Shown: positions 1-7,422 of the stretch, piece by piece
Layout of the letters: each line of letters starts with the position of its first letter
How positions within the stretch are numbered: position 1 is the first letter of the stretch
Source: Betaproteobacteria bacterium HGW-Betaproteobacteria-3
GTDB lineage: Bacteria; Pseudomonadota; Gammaproteobacteria; Burkholderiales; Burkholderiaceae_C
Direction: 5' to 3'
NCBI GenBank assembly: GCA_002842205.1
Contig: PHCI01000001.1
Span: forward strand, 124,001 to 188,000
Length of the DNA: 64,000 nt
The notes under the pieces: model-generated
Seen by the model: only the letters and a program-made list of their open reading frames with translations
Database searches by the model: none
Told to the model about the DNA's origin: nothing
Made by a program: the position numbers and the translations under genes

Positions 1-131
1 AGGCCCGGGGCGCCGATCGCAGCCTGCGGCAGGTGGCCGACTACAGCATGCCCAATGTGTCTGACAAGGTGCTTCGGATCATTCACAGCTACACCGACTA
101 CGTCAATCGCGTGGTGTGGAAGAAGTACTGA
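1..131 (+). CDS. fnlC: UDP-N-acetylglucosamine 2-epimerase family protein, C-terminal end (partial)
   Basis: Only the last 42 codons are present and the gene starts upstream of the window. The readable tail ends DYSMPNVSDKVLRIIHSYTD, then VVWKKY and a TGA stop, which matches the C-terminus of the FnlC/WbpI/Cap5G branch of non-hydrolysing UDP-HexNAc 2-epimerases. In characterised members this enzyme makes UDP-L-FucNAc (FnlC) or UDP-ManNAc(3NAc)A-type sugars for O-antigen or capsule. The next gene is a WbuB-like transferase, which in E. coli O26-type loci follows fnlABC, so an L-FucNAc-containing polysaccharide is the best inference. The symbol is provisional because only the tail is visible. 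Confidence 0.72.
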   Translation, partial: ARGADRSLRQVADYSMPNVSDKVLRIIHSYTDYVNRVVWKKY

Positions 132-148
132 ACGCACGACGGGTCTGC

Positions 149-1399
149 ATGCGCCTGCTGGTTGTCAGTCAGTATTTCTGGCCCGAGAATTTTCGCATCA
201 ACGAACTGGTGGCCGAATGGGTGGCGCGCGGCCATGAGGTCACGGTGCTGACCGGGCGCCCCAATTACCCCGAGGGTGAAATCTTTCCAGCTTACCGTGA
301 AGATCCCTCCGCGTTCGAATCCTATTGCGGCGCGCAGGTGGTGCGTGTGCCGATGCGTCCGCGTGGCAAGGGCAGCGTGCGGCTGGCGCTCAATTACCTG
401 AGTTTCGCGTTCTGGGGCACGGTGTTAGGGCCCTTCAAGCTGCGGGGCCGCCAATTTGACGCCATCTTTGTGTTCCAGACGTCACCCGTCACGGCGGCAC
501 TGCCAGCTCTGCTGCTGCGCTGGATCAAGCGCGCGCCGCTGGCCATGTGGGTGCTGGACCTGTGGCCCGACACCTTGTCGGCCGTGGGGGTGGTCCGGTC
601 ACCGCGCGTGTTGGGCTGGGTGGGCGCGTTGGTCCGGTTCATTTACCGGCGGTGCGACCGCATCCTCGTGCAGTCGCGGGCGTTCTTTCCGGGCATTGAG
701 CGGTGGCTGGGTGACGTCGAGCGGGTGCGCTACTTCCCCGGTTGGGCCGAGGGCATTTTTGACAGTGCCCTGTCTGCGGTAGAGCCCGCGCCCGAGCTGG
801 CGCCCCACGGCCATACGTTCAACGTCATGTTTGCCGGCAACATGGGGGACGCGCAGGATTTTCCGGCCATTCTGGCGGCCGCAGAACTGCTGCGCCACCG
901 GGAGGATGTTCGCTGGCTGATCGTCGGCGATGGCCGCGCGGCCGACGCGGTGCGCGCCGAGATTCTCCGGCGCGAGTTGACGGCCAGCGTTGCGCTGCTG
1001 GGGCGCCACGCGCTGGAGCGGATGCCTGAATTTTTTCGGGGTGCCGGCGCCTTGCTGGTTTCGCTGAAGCGCGACCCGGTGTTTGCCATGACGATCCCCG
1101 GCAAAGTGCAGACTTACATGGCGGCAGGCGTGCCCATTCTGGGCATGCTTGATGGCGAAGGCGCGCGCGTCATTGAAGAGTCGGGGGCCGGATGGGTTTG
1201 CGCGGCCGGGGACAGTGCCGGACTGGCTACGAACGTCGCGGCACTTGCCGACCTGTCAAGCGCCGAGCGTGCCGCCATGGGCGAGCGCGGCAAGGCCTAC
1301 GGCGTGCGCGAGTTTGACCGCTCAGCCCTCATGGACCGGCTGGAGACGTTGCTCAGCGACATGACGGGCACGCCCGTGCAGGGGCATCAAAAATCGTGA
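149..1399 (+). CDS. wbuB: WbuB-like GT4 glycosyltransferase (probable N-acetyl-L-fucosamine transferase)
   Basis: A 416-residue GT-B glycosyltransferase. The N-terminus MRLLVVSQYFWPENFRINEL is the family signature of WbuB/WcaI-type enzymes. The C-terminal Rossmann half carries FAGNMGDAQDF (about residue 226), a VGDG turn (about 265) and a nucleotide-sugar site around GKVQTYMAAGVPILG followed by DGEGARVIEE (about 318-345). WbuB transfers L-FucNAc in O-antigen assembly at the cytoplasmic face of the inner membrane. An ATG at 116 overlaps the preceding gene; the ATG at 149 was chosen because it begins directly at the conserved N-terminus. The acceptor sugar cannot be read from sequence. Confidence 0.82.
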   Translation: MRLLVVSQYFWPENFRINELVAEWVARGHEVTVLTGRPNYPEGEIFPAYREDPSAFESYCGAQVVRVPMRPRGKGSVRLALNYLSFAFWGTVLGPFKLRGRQFDAIFVFQTSPVTAALPALLLRWIKRAPLAMWVLDLWPDTLSAVGVVRSPRVLGWVGALVRFIYRRCDRILVQSRAFFPGIERWLGDVERVRYFPGWAEGIFDSALSAVEPAPELAPHGHTFNVMFAGNMGDAQDFPAILAAAELLRHREDVRWLIVGDGRAADAVRAEILRRELTASVALLGRHALERMPEFFRGAGALLVSLKRDPVFAMTIPGKVQTYMAAGVPILGMLDGEGARVIEESGAGWVCAAGDSAGLATNVAALADLSSAERAAMGERGKAYGVREFDRSALMDRLETLLSDMTGTPVQGHQKS

Positions 1400-1540
1400 G
1401 GGCTGGCGGGGCGCCCGCACGTGCCGCTACGCGCCGTGATCGCGCTGCCGTACCTTGCGCGTCGTTAGCGCCGGTCCAATTTTGACCATGTGCCGGAAGA
1501 CCACTGACCTGCACATCAGCCTTCCGAAAGCAAAAACTTG

Positions 1541-1570
1541 TTGCATGATCGGTCGTTTTCGTCCGATAAT
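1541..1570 (+). promoter_or_regulatory. Candidate sigma70 promoter of hicAB
   Basis: TTGCAT (1541-1546) and GATAAT (1565-1570) are separated by 18 bp, in an AT-richer patch ahead of hicA. The expected transcription start falls at or next to the GTG at 1577. An imperfect inverted repeat (ATCGG...CCGAT, about 1548-1567) lies between the boxes and could be the HicB operator. This is inference from motif spacing only. Confidence 0.4.
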
Positions 1571-1576
1571 GGCGGT

Positions 1577-1789
1577 GTGACTGGGAACGAATTCATCCGA
1601 AAATTGAAGGCCTACGGCAGAAAGCAAGGCGTTGCCGTGACGCTCAATGCTTCACGTGGCAAAGGCAGTCATCAAACGCTCTATTTTGGCAGCGCATTCA
1701 CGATCGTGCGCAACCCAAAAGATGAGCTAAAAACAGGCACGCTCCACGGCATGTGTTCCCAGCTAGGCGTCAGTCCAAATGATTTGTGA
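1577..1789 (+). CDS. hicA: HicA-family type II toxin (mRNA interferase)
   Basis: A 70-residue dsRBD-like HicA toxin. It has the typical N-terminal helix (NEFIRKLKAYGRKQG), the catalytic-histidine strand GKGSHQTLYF and the ending GTLHGMCSQLGVSPNDL. HicA enzymes cleave mRNA and are neutralised by the adjacent HicB. The GTG at 1577 gives normal family length; an ATG at 1538 would add 13 residues unlike the family and overlaps the likely promoter. hicB begins nine bases after the stop codon. The pair sits between polysaccharide genes, has lower GC than its surroundings and is probably a horizontally acquired addiction or defence module. Confidence 0.85.
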   Translation: MTGNEFIRKLKAYGRKQGVAVTLNASRGKGSHQTLYFGSAFTIVRNPKDELKTGTLHGMCSQLGVSPNDL

Positions 1790-1797
1790 GGTGTGTC

Positions 1798-2229
1798 ATG
1801 GAACGTTTTGAATATCCCGTATTACTGAAAGCTGCCAAAGAGGGTGGATTTATCGTGACTTGCCGCGACTTGCCACCGTTGATTACCCAAGGTGAGAGCA
1901 AGGAAGATGCTTTGACGCAAGCCGCTGATGCGATGGATGAGGTGTTTGCGACCTACATGCTTGAAGGTGGTGCCTTCCCGACGCCAAGCAAGACCAGACG
2001 CGGCGAATATTCCGTTGCTCCCCCCGCCGAAACAGTGGCAAAAGCAGCCTTGTATATGGCCATGAGCGAAGCGGGAATCACAAAAGTGCAACTTGCCAGG
2101 CAATTGGGCATCGATGAAAAAGAAGTACGACGCCTGCTTGACCCGCACTATGGCTCAAAATTGCCACGCATTGCCCAAGCCATCCAGTTACTTGGCAAGC
2201 GGCTGGTGATCGGGTTGGAAGCAGCCTGA
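1798..2229 (+). CDS. hicB: HicB-family antitoxin with C-terminal DNA-binding domain
   Basis: A 143-residue antitoxin. Its N-terminal half is the partial RNase-H-like HicB fold (EYPVLLKAAKEGGFIVTCRD...EDALTQAADAMDEVF). The C-terminal half is a helix-turn-helix (GITKVQLARQLGIDEKEVRRLLDP) expected to bind the hicAB promoter. The gene follows hicA closely, in the common toxin-first order. ATG 1798 was preferred over the in-frame ATG at 1786, which lies inside hicA and adds non-homologous residues. Autoregulation through the HTH is the family norm; the operator is not proven here. Confidence 0.87.
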   Translation: MERFEYPVLLKAAKEGGFIVTCRDLPPLITQGESKEDALTQAADAMDEVFATYMLEGGAFPTPSKTRRGEYSVAPPAETVAKAALYMAMSEAGITKVQLARQLGIDEKEVRRLLDPHYGSKLPRIAQAIQLLGKRLVIGLEAA

Positions 2230-2241
2230 GTTAGGTGAGTT

Positions 2242-2269
2242 AAGTTAATGGGGTCAAGTTAATGGGGTC
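2242..2269. repeat. Two tandem copies of a 14-bp repeat downstream of hicB
   Basis: AAGTTAATGGGGTC occurs twice head to tail (2242-2255, 2256-2269) and continues into ACATTCCAATT, between the convergent hicB and the WecA-like gene. The motif resembles sequences found beside REP-associated or IS200-like elements, but no transposase is present, so its origin is only suggested. Confidence 0.6.
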
Positions 2270-2281
2270 ACATTCCAATTC

Positions 2282-3382
2282 CTAAAACCACCTGAACCGC
2301 AACAGCCGCCAATACGTGGCGGCATACACCGCCACAAACAGCAGCACGGCGGCGAGCAGGGCCCAGGGCGCGTGGCCGCGGGTGACCACGGCCAGGCCGG
2401 CGGGCACGGCCACGAGGGCCCAGCAAAAAGGGGCCGTCAGGCCGTTGTGGTAATGGCGTGGCACGCCACGAAACCAGGGGCGCACCAGCCGCCCGTGGAT
2501 CAGATGGTGCAGGTGCAGGCGGTCGGGTTGGCCGGGGTGGTGCCCGTCGCGCCGGGCCCGGCGGATGTAACTGGTGGCCACCTCCAGAATCGGGTAGGCG
2601 CAGATCAGCAAGCTGGTCCATGGCGAAACCGAAGGGTTGCGGTCGGGCAGCAGAATGGCGATCCAGGCCAGCGCAAAGCCCAGAAAATATGCGCCGCCGT
2701 CGCCCAGAAAAATCTTGCCCAGCGGCCAGTTCACCAGCAAAAAGCCCAGCACGGCCCCGGCAATCATCAGGCAGCTGAAGGCCAGCGGAATGTCGCCCAC
2801 CTGCCGGGCGATGATGCCAAAGGCCGCCAGCATGATGAGCACCGCGCCCGCGGCCAGCCCGTTAAAGCCGTCGATGATGTTGATGGCGTTGGCAATGCCG
2901 CCCACCGCAAACGCCGTCAACAGCACGGCCACGGCGGTAAACCCGAGCAACCAGTCCACGCCGGGGATGCCCACCTCATTCAGCGTCACGCCGGTCACGC
3001 CCCAGCCCAGCAAGCCCGAGCCCATGGTGGCGAGCAGGCGGGCCCGCACGCTCACGCGCTTGGTCAGGTCTTCCAGCAGGCCGAAAACAAAAGCCGGAAT
3101 GCCCGCCAAAATGATGCCGGACAAAATGGCCCGCTTCTCCGCGGCCAAAGGGTCTTGCGACGAGGCGGCAAACCCGACCAGCACGCCAATGGCAATGCCC
3201 ACGCCCCCGATGCGCGGCGTGGGCGCCAGGTGCACCTTTTGCACCCCGTAGGTGCTGTCCATCGAAAATCCGCCGTGCCACGATTTGGTCAGAACCAGGG
3301 CGGTGCAAATGGCAAATGCCACCAGGCCGGCCAGAAAGGCGTCAAACCGCAACAACTCCGTGAGGGAGTGCAGGTTGATCAT
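2282..3382 (-). CDS. WecA/WbpL-like polyprenyl-phosphate sugar-1-phosphate transferase
   Basis: A 366-residue polytopic membrane protein of the MraY/WecA superfamily. It has about ten hydrophobic segments and the family motifs KVHLAPTPRIGG (about residues 49-60), NAINIIDGFNGLA (about 165-177) and FLGDGGAYFLGF (about 226-237), whose acidic residues bind the metal and nucleotide. Such enzymes load the first sugar-phosphate on undecaprenyl phosphate to start O-antigen assembly. Wzz lies directly upstream on the same strand and FucNAc-type genes lie on the other side, supporting an O-antigen role. WbpL-type specificity (FucNAc or GlcNAc) is likely but not readable from sequence. Confidence 0.85.
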   Translation of the reverse strand: MINLHSLTELLRFDAFLAGLVAFAICTALVLTKSWHGGFSMDSTYGVQKVHLAPTPRIGGVGIAIGVLVGFAASSQDPLAAEKRAILSGIILAGIPAFVFGLLEDLTKRVSVRARLLATMGSGLLGWGVTGVTLNEVGIPGVDWLLGFTAVAVLLTAFAVGGIANAINIIDGFNGLAAGAVLIMLAAFGIIARQVGDIPLAFSCLMIAGAVLGFLLVNWPLGKIFLGDGGAYFLGFALAWIAILLPDRNPSVSPWTSLLICAYPILEVATSYIRRARRDGHHPGQPDRLHLHHLIHGRLVRPWFRGVPRHYHNGLTAPFCWALVAVPAGLAVVTRGHAPWALLAAVLLFVAVYAATYWRLLRFRWF

Positions 3383-3383
3383 C

Positions 3384-4244
3384 TCAGTCGGCCGGTTTCA
3401 TGCCAAGTGCCTGGCGGATGCGTGCGAGTTTGCGCGCCGATTCGGCGTCGTTGGCGCTGCTGAATGCCTGCCTGGCAAAGACGAAGAGCAGCAGCAACAC
3501 GCCGGTGGCCAGCGTGGTGCCCACGGCCACGAGGGTCTTTTTGGGGCGGCTGGGCTGATTCGTCAAGGTAGGGGGCTGGACAACGCGCGACGGACTCAGT
3601 CCTTCGACTTTCTCCGTGAGGCTGAAAGTCTGCGTGAACGTCGCGACACTTGTATTCAACAGCTCTGCGTAACCACGCGCTGCTTCAACAAGGCTAGTGG
3701 CACTCGATGGCGCCGAGGCCACCAATTGTTTGCCGAGGGCGGCGATTGCCGCGTCGGCGATTTTGGCGCGCTCGCGGACGGTGGCAAGTTGGTCCTCCAG
3801 CCGGGCGCGTTCGACGCCCTTGGGTTTGCTTTGCGCGTAAGTCTGTTCCAGCACCGCCGTGGCAATCGCCCGGGCCTGCTCTGCCGTGGCGGCCGACACG
3901 GTGAGCGTGAGCAGCTTGTCGGTGCGGCCGACCGACGCCTTGACCTGCTCGCGCAGCCGGTCGCGCGCCGCCCCGGGCGTTTCGTCCTTGCCCAGACCCA
4001 GGCTTTCGATCACCGGGTCCAGCACGGCGGCCGACGTCATCAGGCTGGCAATGGACGCGTCGGCCTGCAGAATGGCCACGCTGTCGTAGGTTTTGGGTAA
4101 AACGAAACTGAGCCCCAGGGCGCATGCACCTGCCAGCAGCGGGCCCACGATGAGCAGTTTCAGGTTCTCGGCCAGCACCACCAGCAGGTCAAGCAAGGTG
4201 GTTTCGCCCGCGGCGTCGTCAACGGTGTCGGTTGCATCGCTCAT
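3384..4244 (-). CDS. wzz: Wzz-type polysaccharide chain-length determinant
   Basis: A 286-residue inner-membrane protein with Wzz topology. A cytoplasmic N-terminus is followed by a first TM segment (about residues 30-50), a large periplasmic coiled-coil region, and a second TM segment near the C-terminus (KKTLVAVGTTLATGVLLLLF). The Pro-rich motif before TM2 is NQPSRPKK. Wzz proteins set modal O-antigen length. Its stop is next to the ATG of the WecA-like gene, so the two are probably co-transcribed. The N-terminal ETTLLDLLVVLAENLK fits the family. Confidence 0.85.
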   Translation of the reverse strand: MSDATDTVDDAAGETTLLDLLVVLAENLKLLIVGPLLAGACALGLSFVLPKTYDSVAILQADASIASLMTSAAVLDPVIESLGLGKDETPGAARDRLREQVKASVGRTDKLLTLTVSAATAEQARAIATAVLEQTYAQSKPKGVERARLEDQLATVRERAKIADAAIAALGKQLVASAPSSATSLVEAARGYAELLNTSVATFTQTFSLTEKVEGLSPSRVVQPPTLTNQPSRPKKTLVAVGTTLATGVLLLLFVFARQAFSSANDAESARKLARIRQALGMKPAD

Positions 4245-4380
4245 GGTTTTGAGTTTTTGTCCCTGAAAACGATCATTCTAAGGGCGCGTCCATCGGTATC
4301 GGTCGGGCGCGCGATGTCGTTGTCGTTGTCGTCGGCGCAGTCTGCCACACAGTGGCGCCTGCGGTCATGACCAAAGGGGC

Positions 4381-4431
4381 GGCGACAACACGTCAACGCC
4401 TGCGGCCATGACGCATGACCAGTTCAAACAG
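4381..4431 (-). pseudogene. Remnant of a second vapC-like 3' end
   Basis: Bases 4381-4410 match 4551-4580 (the end of vapC) at 29 of 30 positions. Bases 4411-4431 then match about 4676-4696 of vapC with few differences. It therefore looks like a copy of the PIN-gene 3' end with about 95 bp deleted internally. It has no start and cannot be functional. Confidence 0.65.
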
Positions 4432-4485
4432 CGCTTTCGGGGCGGGGGCTGTGTAAAAAACGGGTGAATGGCGGCGTCAGGTTTG

Positions 4486-4517
4486 CCCGCGCTGCCCCTC
4501 AATGCGCGCCATGAGGT
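4486..4517. repeat. 32-bp direct repeat, copy 1 (left of vapBC)
   Basis: Matches 5298-5329 at 31 of 32 positions (core CTCAATGCGCGCCATGAGGT). The two copies are 812 bp apart and bracket the vapBC operon. The right copy lies in the short reading frame following the MNT gene. Confidence 0.85.
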
Positions 4518-4552
4518 GTGGTCAAGCGGGTGTTCTTGGGCCCCAGGGTCGG

Positions 4553-4954
4553 CTACAACACGTCAACGCCTGCGGCCATGGCGGCGTCTTTCAGCGGCTG
4601 GTCCTGGGTGGCAATGGGCAGGCCATGACGCATGGCCAGTTCCAGATAGGCGGCGTCGTAGCTGCTGAGTTGGTGGCGCATGGCCAGTTCAAACAGTTGC
4701 CGCTGCCCAGGGGTGCTGGCGTCAATTTCGATGGGCAAGGTGCCCAGGGCGTCCAGGATTTGCCTCGCCGCATGCAGGCTGAGCTTGCCGCGTGTGCAGG
4801 CGGTTTTGAGGACGTTGGCCAACGCCATTTGCCACAGGGCGGGCACCAGTGCCTTGTCATTTTCAAGTCGGGTGGCGATGGCTTCGGTGTAGGCCGTCGC
4901 CTGGTCTGGCAAATACCAGCCCGTGACGACCGAGTTGTCCAGAACAAACGGCAT
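4553..4954 (-). CDS. vapC: PIN-domain protein, VapC-like toxin lacking a conserved acidic residue
   Basis: A 133-residue PIN-domain protein. It starts MPFVLDNSVV (Asp6), has SSYDAAYLELA (Asp100) and ends ATQDQPL (Asp118). These are three of the four acidic positions that hold the metal in VapC RNases. At the position where relatives have Glu in a LW-x-x-E-x-A-N motif this protein reads WQMALAN, so the residue is Ala44. Nuclease activity may be reduced or lost. The ATG overlaps the antitoxin stop (TGATG), giving translational coupling. The operon lies inside a 32-bp direct repeat. Confidence 0.85.
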   Translation of the reverse strand: MPFVLDNSVVTGWYLPDQATAYTEAIATRLENDKALVPALWQMALANVLKTACTRGKLSLHAARQILDALGTLPIEIDASTPGQRQLFELAMRHQLSSYDAAYLELAMRHGLPIATQDQPLKDAAMAAGVDVL

Positions 4955-5208
4955 CAATCGCGACCGTGCTGAATGGCTTGCGGCACCGTGCAACCCAGCT
5001 CTGCACCGGCGCCGACTGCGCGCAAGTGCCGCATGACGGCAGACACATGTGCCCGCTGTTCGGGTGCGGGTTGCGCACCGGCATTCAGCGCGACCAGGCG
5101 GGCAACGGGCGCGCCATGGCGGGTGATGGTGATTTCTTCACCCAGGGCGACGGCGGCAAGCAGCTCGGAAAGCCGGTTTTTGGCTTCAAAGACGGCAACA
5201 GTTTTCAT
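4954..5208 (-). CDS. vapB: Phd/YefM-type antitoxin of the vapBC-like pair
   Basis: An 84-residue antitoxin. Its N-terminal Phd/YefM fold (MKTVAVFEAKNRLSELLAAV, then GEEITITRHGAPVARLV) dimerises and binds DNA. The C-terminal part should cover the toxin. ATG 5208 was chosen over upstream starts because the family motif begins exactly there. The stop overlaps the toxin start by one base. Antitoxin-first order and autoregulation are typical. The C-terminal third is variable, as usual for partner-specific tails. Confidence 0.85.
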   Translation of the reverse strand: MKTVAVFEAKNRLSELLAAVALGEEITITRHGAPVARLVALNAGAQPAPEQRAHVSAVMRHLRAVGAGAELGCTVPQAIQHGRD

Positions 5209-5288
5209 GGGACGGGGTGCAAAATTATGGATAGCCATATTTTGACACAAGCTTCGGCAACGCGGTCACCCACGGTGAGGCCGACGGG

Positions 5289-5363
5289 TCACGGCGGCCC
5301 GCGCTGCGCCTCAATGCGCGCCATGAGGTCTTCAATCCGACGCTGCTTCGTCGGCAGGCTCAT
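5289..5363 (-). pseudogene. 24-codon remnant downstream of the MNT gene (possible truncated partner)
   Basis: The frame starts with an ATGA overlap on the MNT stop codon, as in minimal-nucleotidyltransferase/HEPN operons. It encodes only MSLPTKQRRIEDLMARIEAQ RGPP before a stop. A real HEPN (DUF86-type) partner is over 100 residues. The last third of this frame is the 32-bp direct repeat that reappears beyond vapBC. I infer that the partner gene was lost or cut when the TA patch was rearranged. It could also be a fortuitous short frame. Confidence 0.45.
5298..5329. repeat. 32-bp direct repeat, copy 2 (right of vapBC)
   Basis: Partner of 4486-4517, with one mismatch. It lies in the 24-codon frame following the MNT gene, so the left copy looks like a transplanted piece of that frame. 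Confidence 0.85.
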
Positions 5364-5650
5364 GCGGGGAGCCCCTGCGCACGCGCGGTGCGGTCAATCG
5401 GGCGTTCCTCGCCGGGGCGGGCGGTGACGATGTCGATTTTTTGTTCGCCCAGACGTTTTTGCAATTCGACCCACATGCGCGTCTCGCACGGATACGCCAG
5501 TGCTGCATCCATGGGTTTGTCGATGTACAGGTCGATGTCGCCGCCACGGCGGGCGTCGTCGACCCGGGAGCCAAAGACGAGCGGAACCACGCCGAAGTGC
5601 CTGAGCCCGGCTTCGCGGAGGATGCGGCGTTGGTGTTCACTGAGCCTCAT
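5360..5650 (-). CDS. MNT-type minimal nucleotidyltransferase antitoxin-like protein
   Basis: A 96-residue nucleotidyltransferase-fold protein with the polymerase-beta signature FGSRVDDARRGGDIDLYID (GSx10DxD, about residues 26-44). MNT proteins pair with HEPN RNase toxins and can inactivate them by adding nucleotides, for example AMP. Here the downstream overlapping frame is only 24 codons, so the toxin appears to be missing. ATG 5650 matches the family N-terminus (MRLSEHQRRILREAG). The gene is divergent from argB, 70 bp away. Confidence 0.8.
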   Translation of the reverse strand: MRLSEHQRRILREAGLRHFGVVPLVFGSRVDDARRGGDIDLYIDKPMDAALAYPCETRMWVELQKRLGEQKIDIVTARPGEERPIDRTARAQGLPA

Positions 5651-5705
5651 GGGGCAAATTCTAGGCGGCTTCCCGATACGGCACAATTTGCCCACCTCAT
5701 CCTGA

Positions 5706-6611
<906 letters not shown>

Positions 6612-6708
6612 GGCCCGAGGTTTTTAGGGGTATTTGGCCCGTGGCGCACTCCGGCAAAACCCTTGCCAACGCTGTGCGAGAATCGTCGCCAACACGACCT
6701 GTTACACG

Positions 6709-7350
6709 ATGTCTGACGCCGCGCTGAGCCCCCCTGAAGAAACCCCTGCCACCGAACCCGCGGCTGCCGCGCGCAAGCGCCCCAAGCCGGGCGAGCGGCG
6801 CGTGCAGATCCTGCAGGCGCTGGCCAGCATGCTGGAGCAACCCGGTGCCGACCGCATCACCACCGCCGCGCTGGCCGCCCGGCTGGAGGTGAGCGAGGCC
6901 GCGCTGTACCGGCATTTCGCCAGCAAGGCGCAGATGTTCGAGGGGCTGATCGAGTTCATCGAGCAGACCGTGTTCTCGCTGGTCACGCAGATCACCGAGC
7001 GCGACGAGCCCCCCGCCGCGCAGGCCGCCAAGGTGGTCACCATGCTGCTGCAGTTTGCCGAGAAAAACCCCGGCATGACGCGGGTGATGGTGGGCGACGC
7101 GCTGGTCTATGAGAACGAGCGGCTGCAGCAGCGCATGAACCAGTTCTTCGACAAGATCGAAGCCGCGCTGCGCCAGAGCCTGCGCGGCGCGGCGCAAACC
7201 AATGGCTCGGCCACGCCCACGGTCGATGCCCAGGTGGCGGCGGGCGCGCTCACCGCCTTTGCCGTGGGGCGCCTGCAGCGCTTTGCACGCTCGGGCTTCA
7301 AGCGGCTGCCGTCCGAGCACCTGGACGCCAGCCTGGCCTTGATGCTTTAA
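6709..7350 (+). CDS. slmA: Nucleoid occlusion factor SlmA (TetR family)
   Basis: A 213-residue TetR-fold protein. After a Pro/Ala-rich N-terminus comes KRPKPGERRVQILQALASML and an HTH (TTAALAARLEVSEAALYRHF). The SlmA-like core contains KAQMFEGLIEFIEQTVFSLV and an ending that includes GRLQRFARSGFKR. SlmA binds DNA sites across the chromosome and blocks FtsZ assembly over the nucleoid. ATG 6709 was chosen because the preceding 25 residues available in frame are unlike the family. It is convergent with the Ldh2-family gene. Confidence 0.88.
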   Translation: MSDAALSPPEETPATEPAAAARKRPKPGERRVQILQALASMLEQPGADRITTAALAARLEVSEAALYRHFASKAQMFEGLIEFIEQTVFSLVTQITERDEPPAAQAAKVVTMLLQFAEKNPGMTRVMVGDALVYENERLQQRMNQFFDKIEAALRQSLRGAAQTNGSATPTVDAQVAAGALTAFAVGRLQRFARSGFKRLPSEHLDASLALML

Positions 7351-7355
7351 ATTCA

Positions 7356-7385
7356 ATAGCAAACTATCGCCATTTGACGGGGGCT
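7356..7385 (-). repeat. Dispersed repeat copy (core TAGCCCCCGTCAAATGGCGA), reverse orientation
   Basis: Bases 7356-7385 read ATAGCAAACTATCGCCATTT then GACGGGGGCT. This is the reverse complement of the copies at 50532-50562 and 51334-51364 and close to 55218-55248. It lies just after slmA, between convergent genes. Confidence 0.8.
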
Positions 7386-7422
7386 GGAGGCCTAAAAACC
7401 TCTAAAAATCTCTAAAAAACCG

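Larger units (their letters stand above)
4245..4552. other. Intergenic region with TA debris
   Basis: No intact gene is visible in these 308 bases. The region holds a run of GTCGTT units (about 4316-4335), a decayed copy of the neighbouring vapC 3' end (4381-4431) and one arm of a 32-bp direct repeat (4486-4517). Confidence 0.6.

Noticed and set aside
2372-3463. Long plus-strand open frame opposite the WecA-like gene
   Set aside because: His/Gln/Ala-rich shadow of the conserved membrane protein on the other strand; no recognisable domain.
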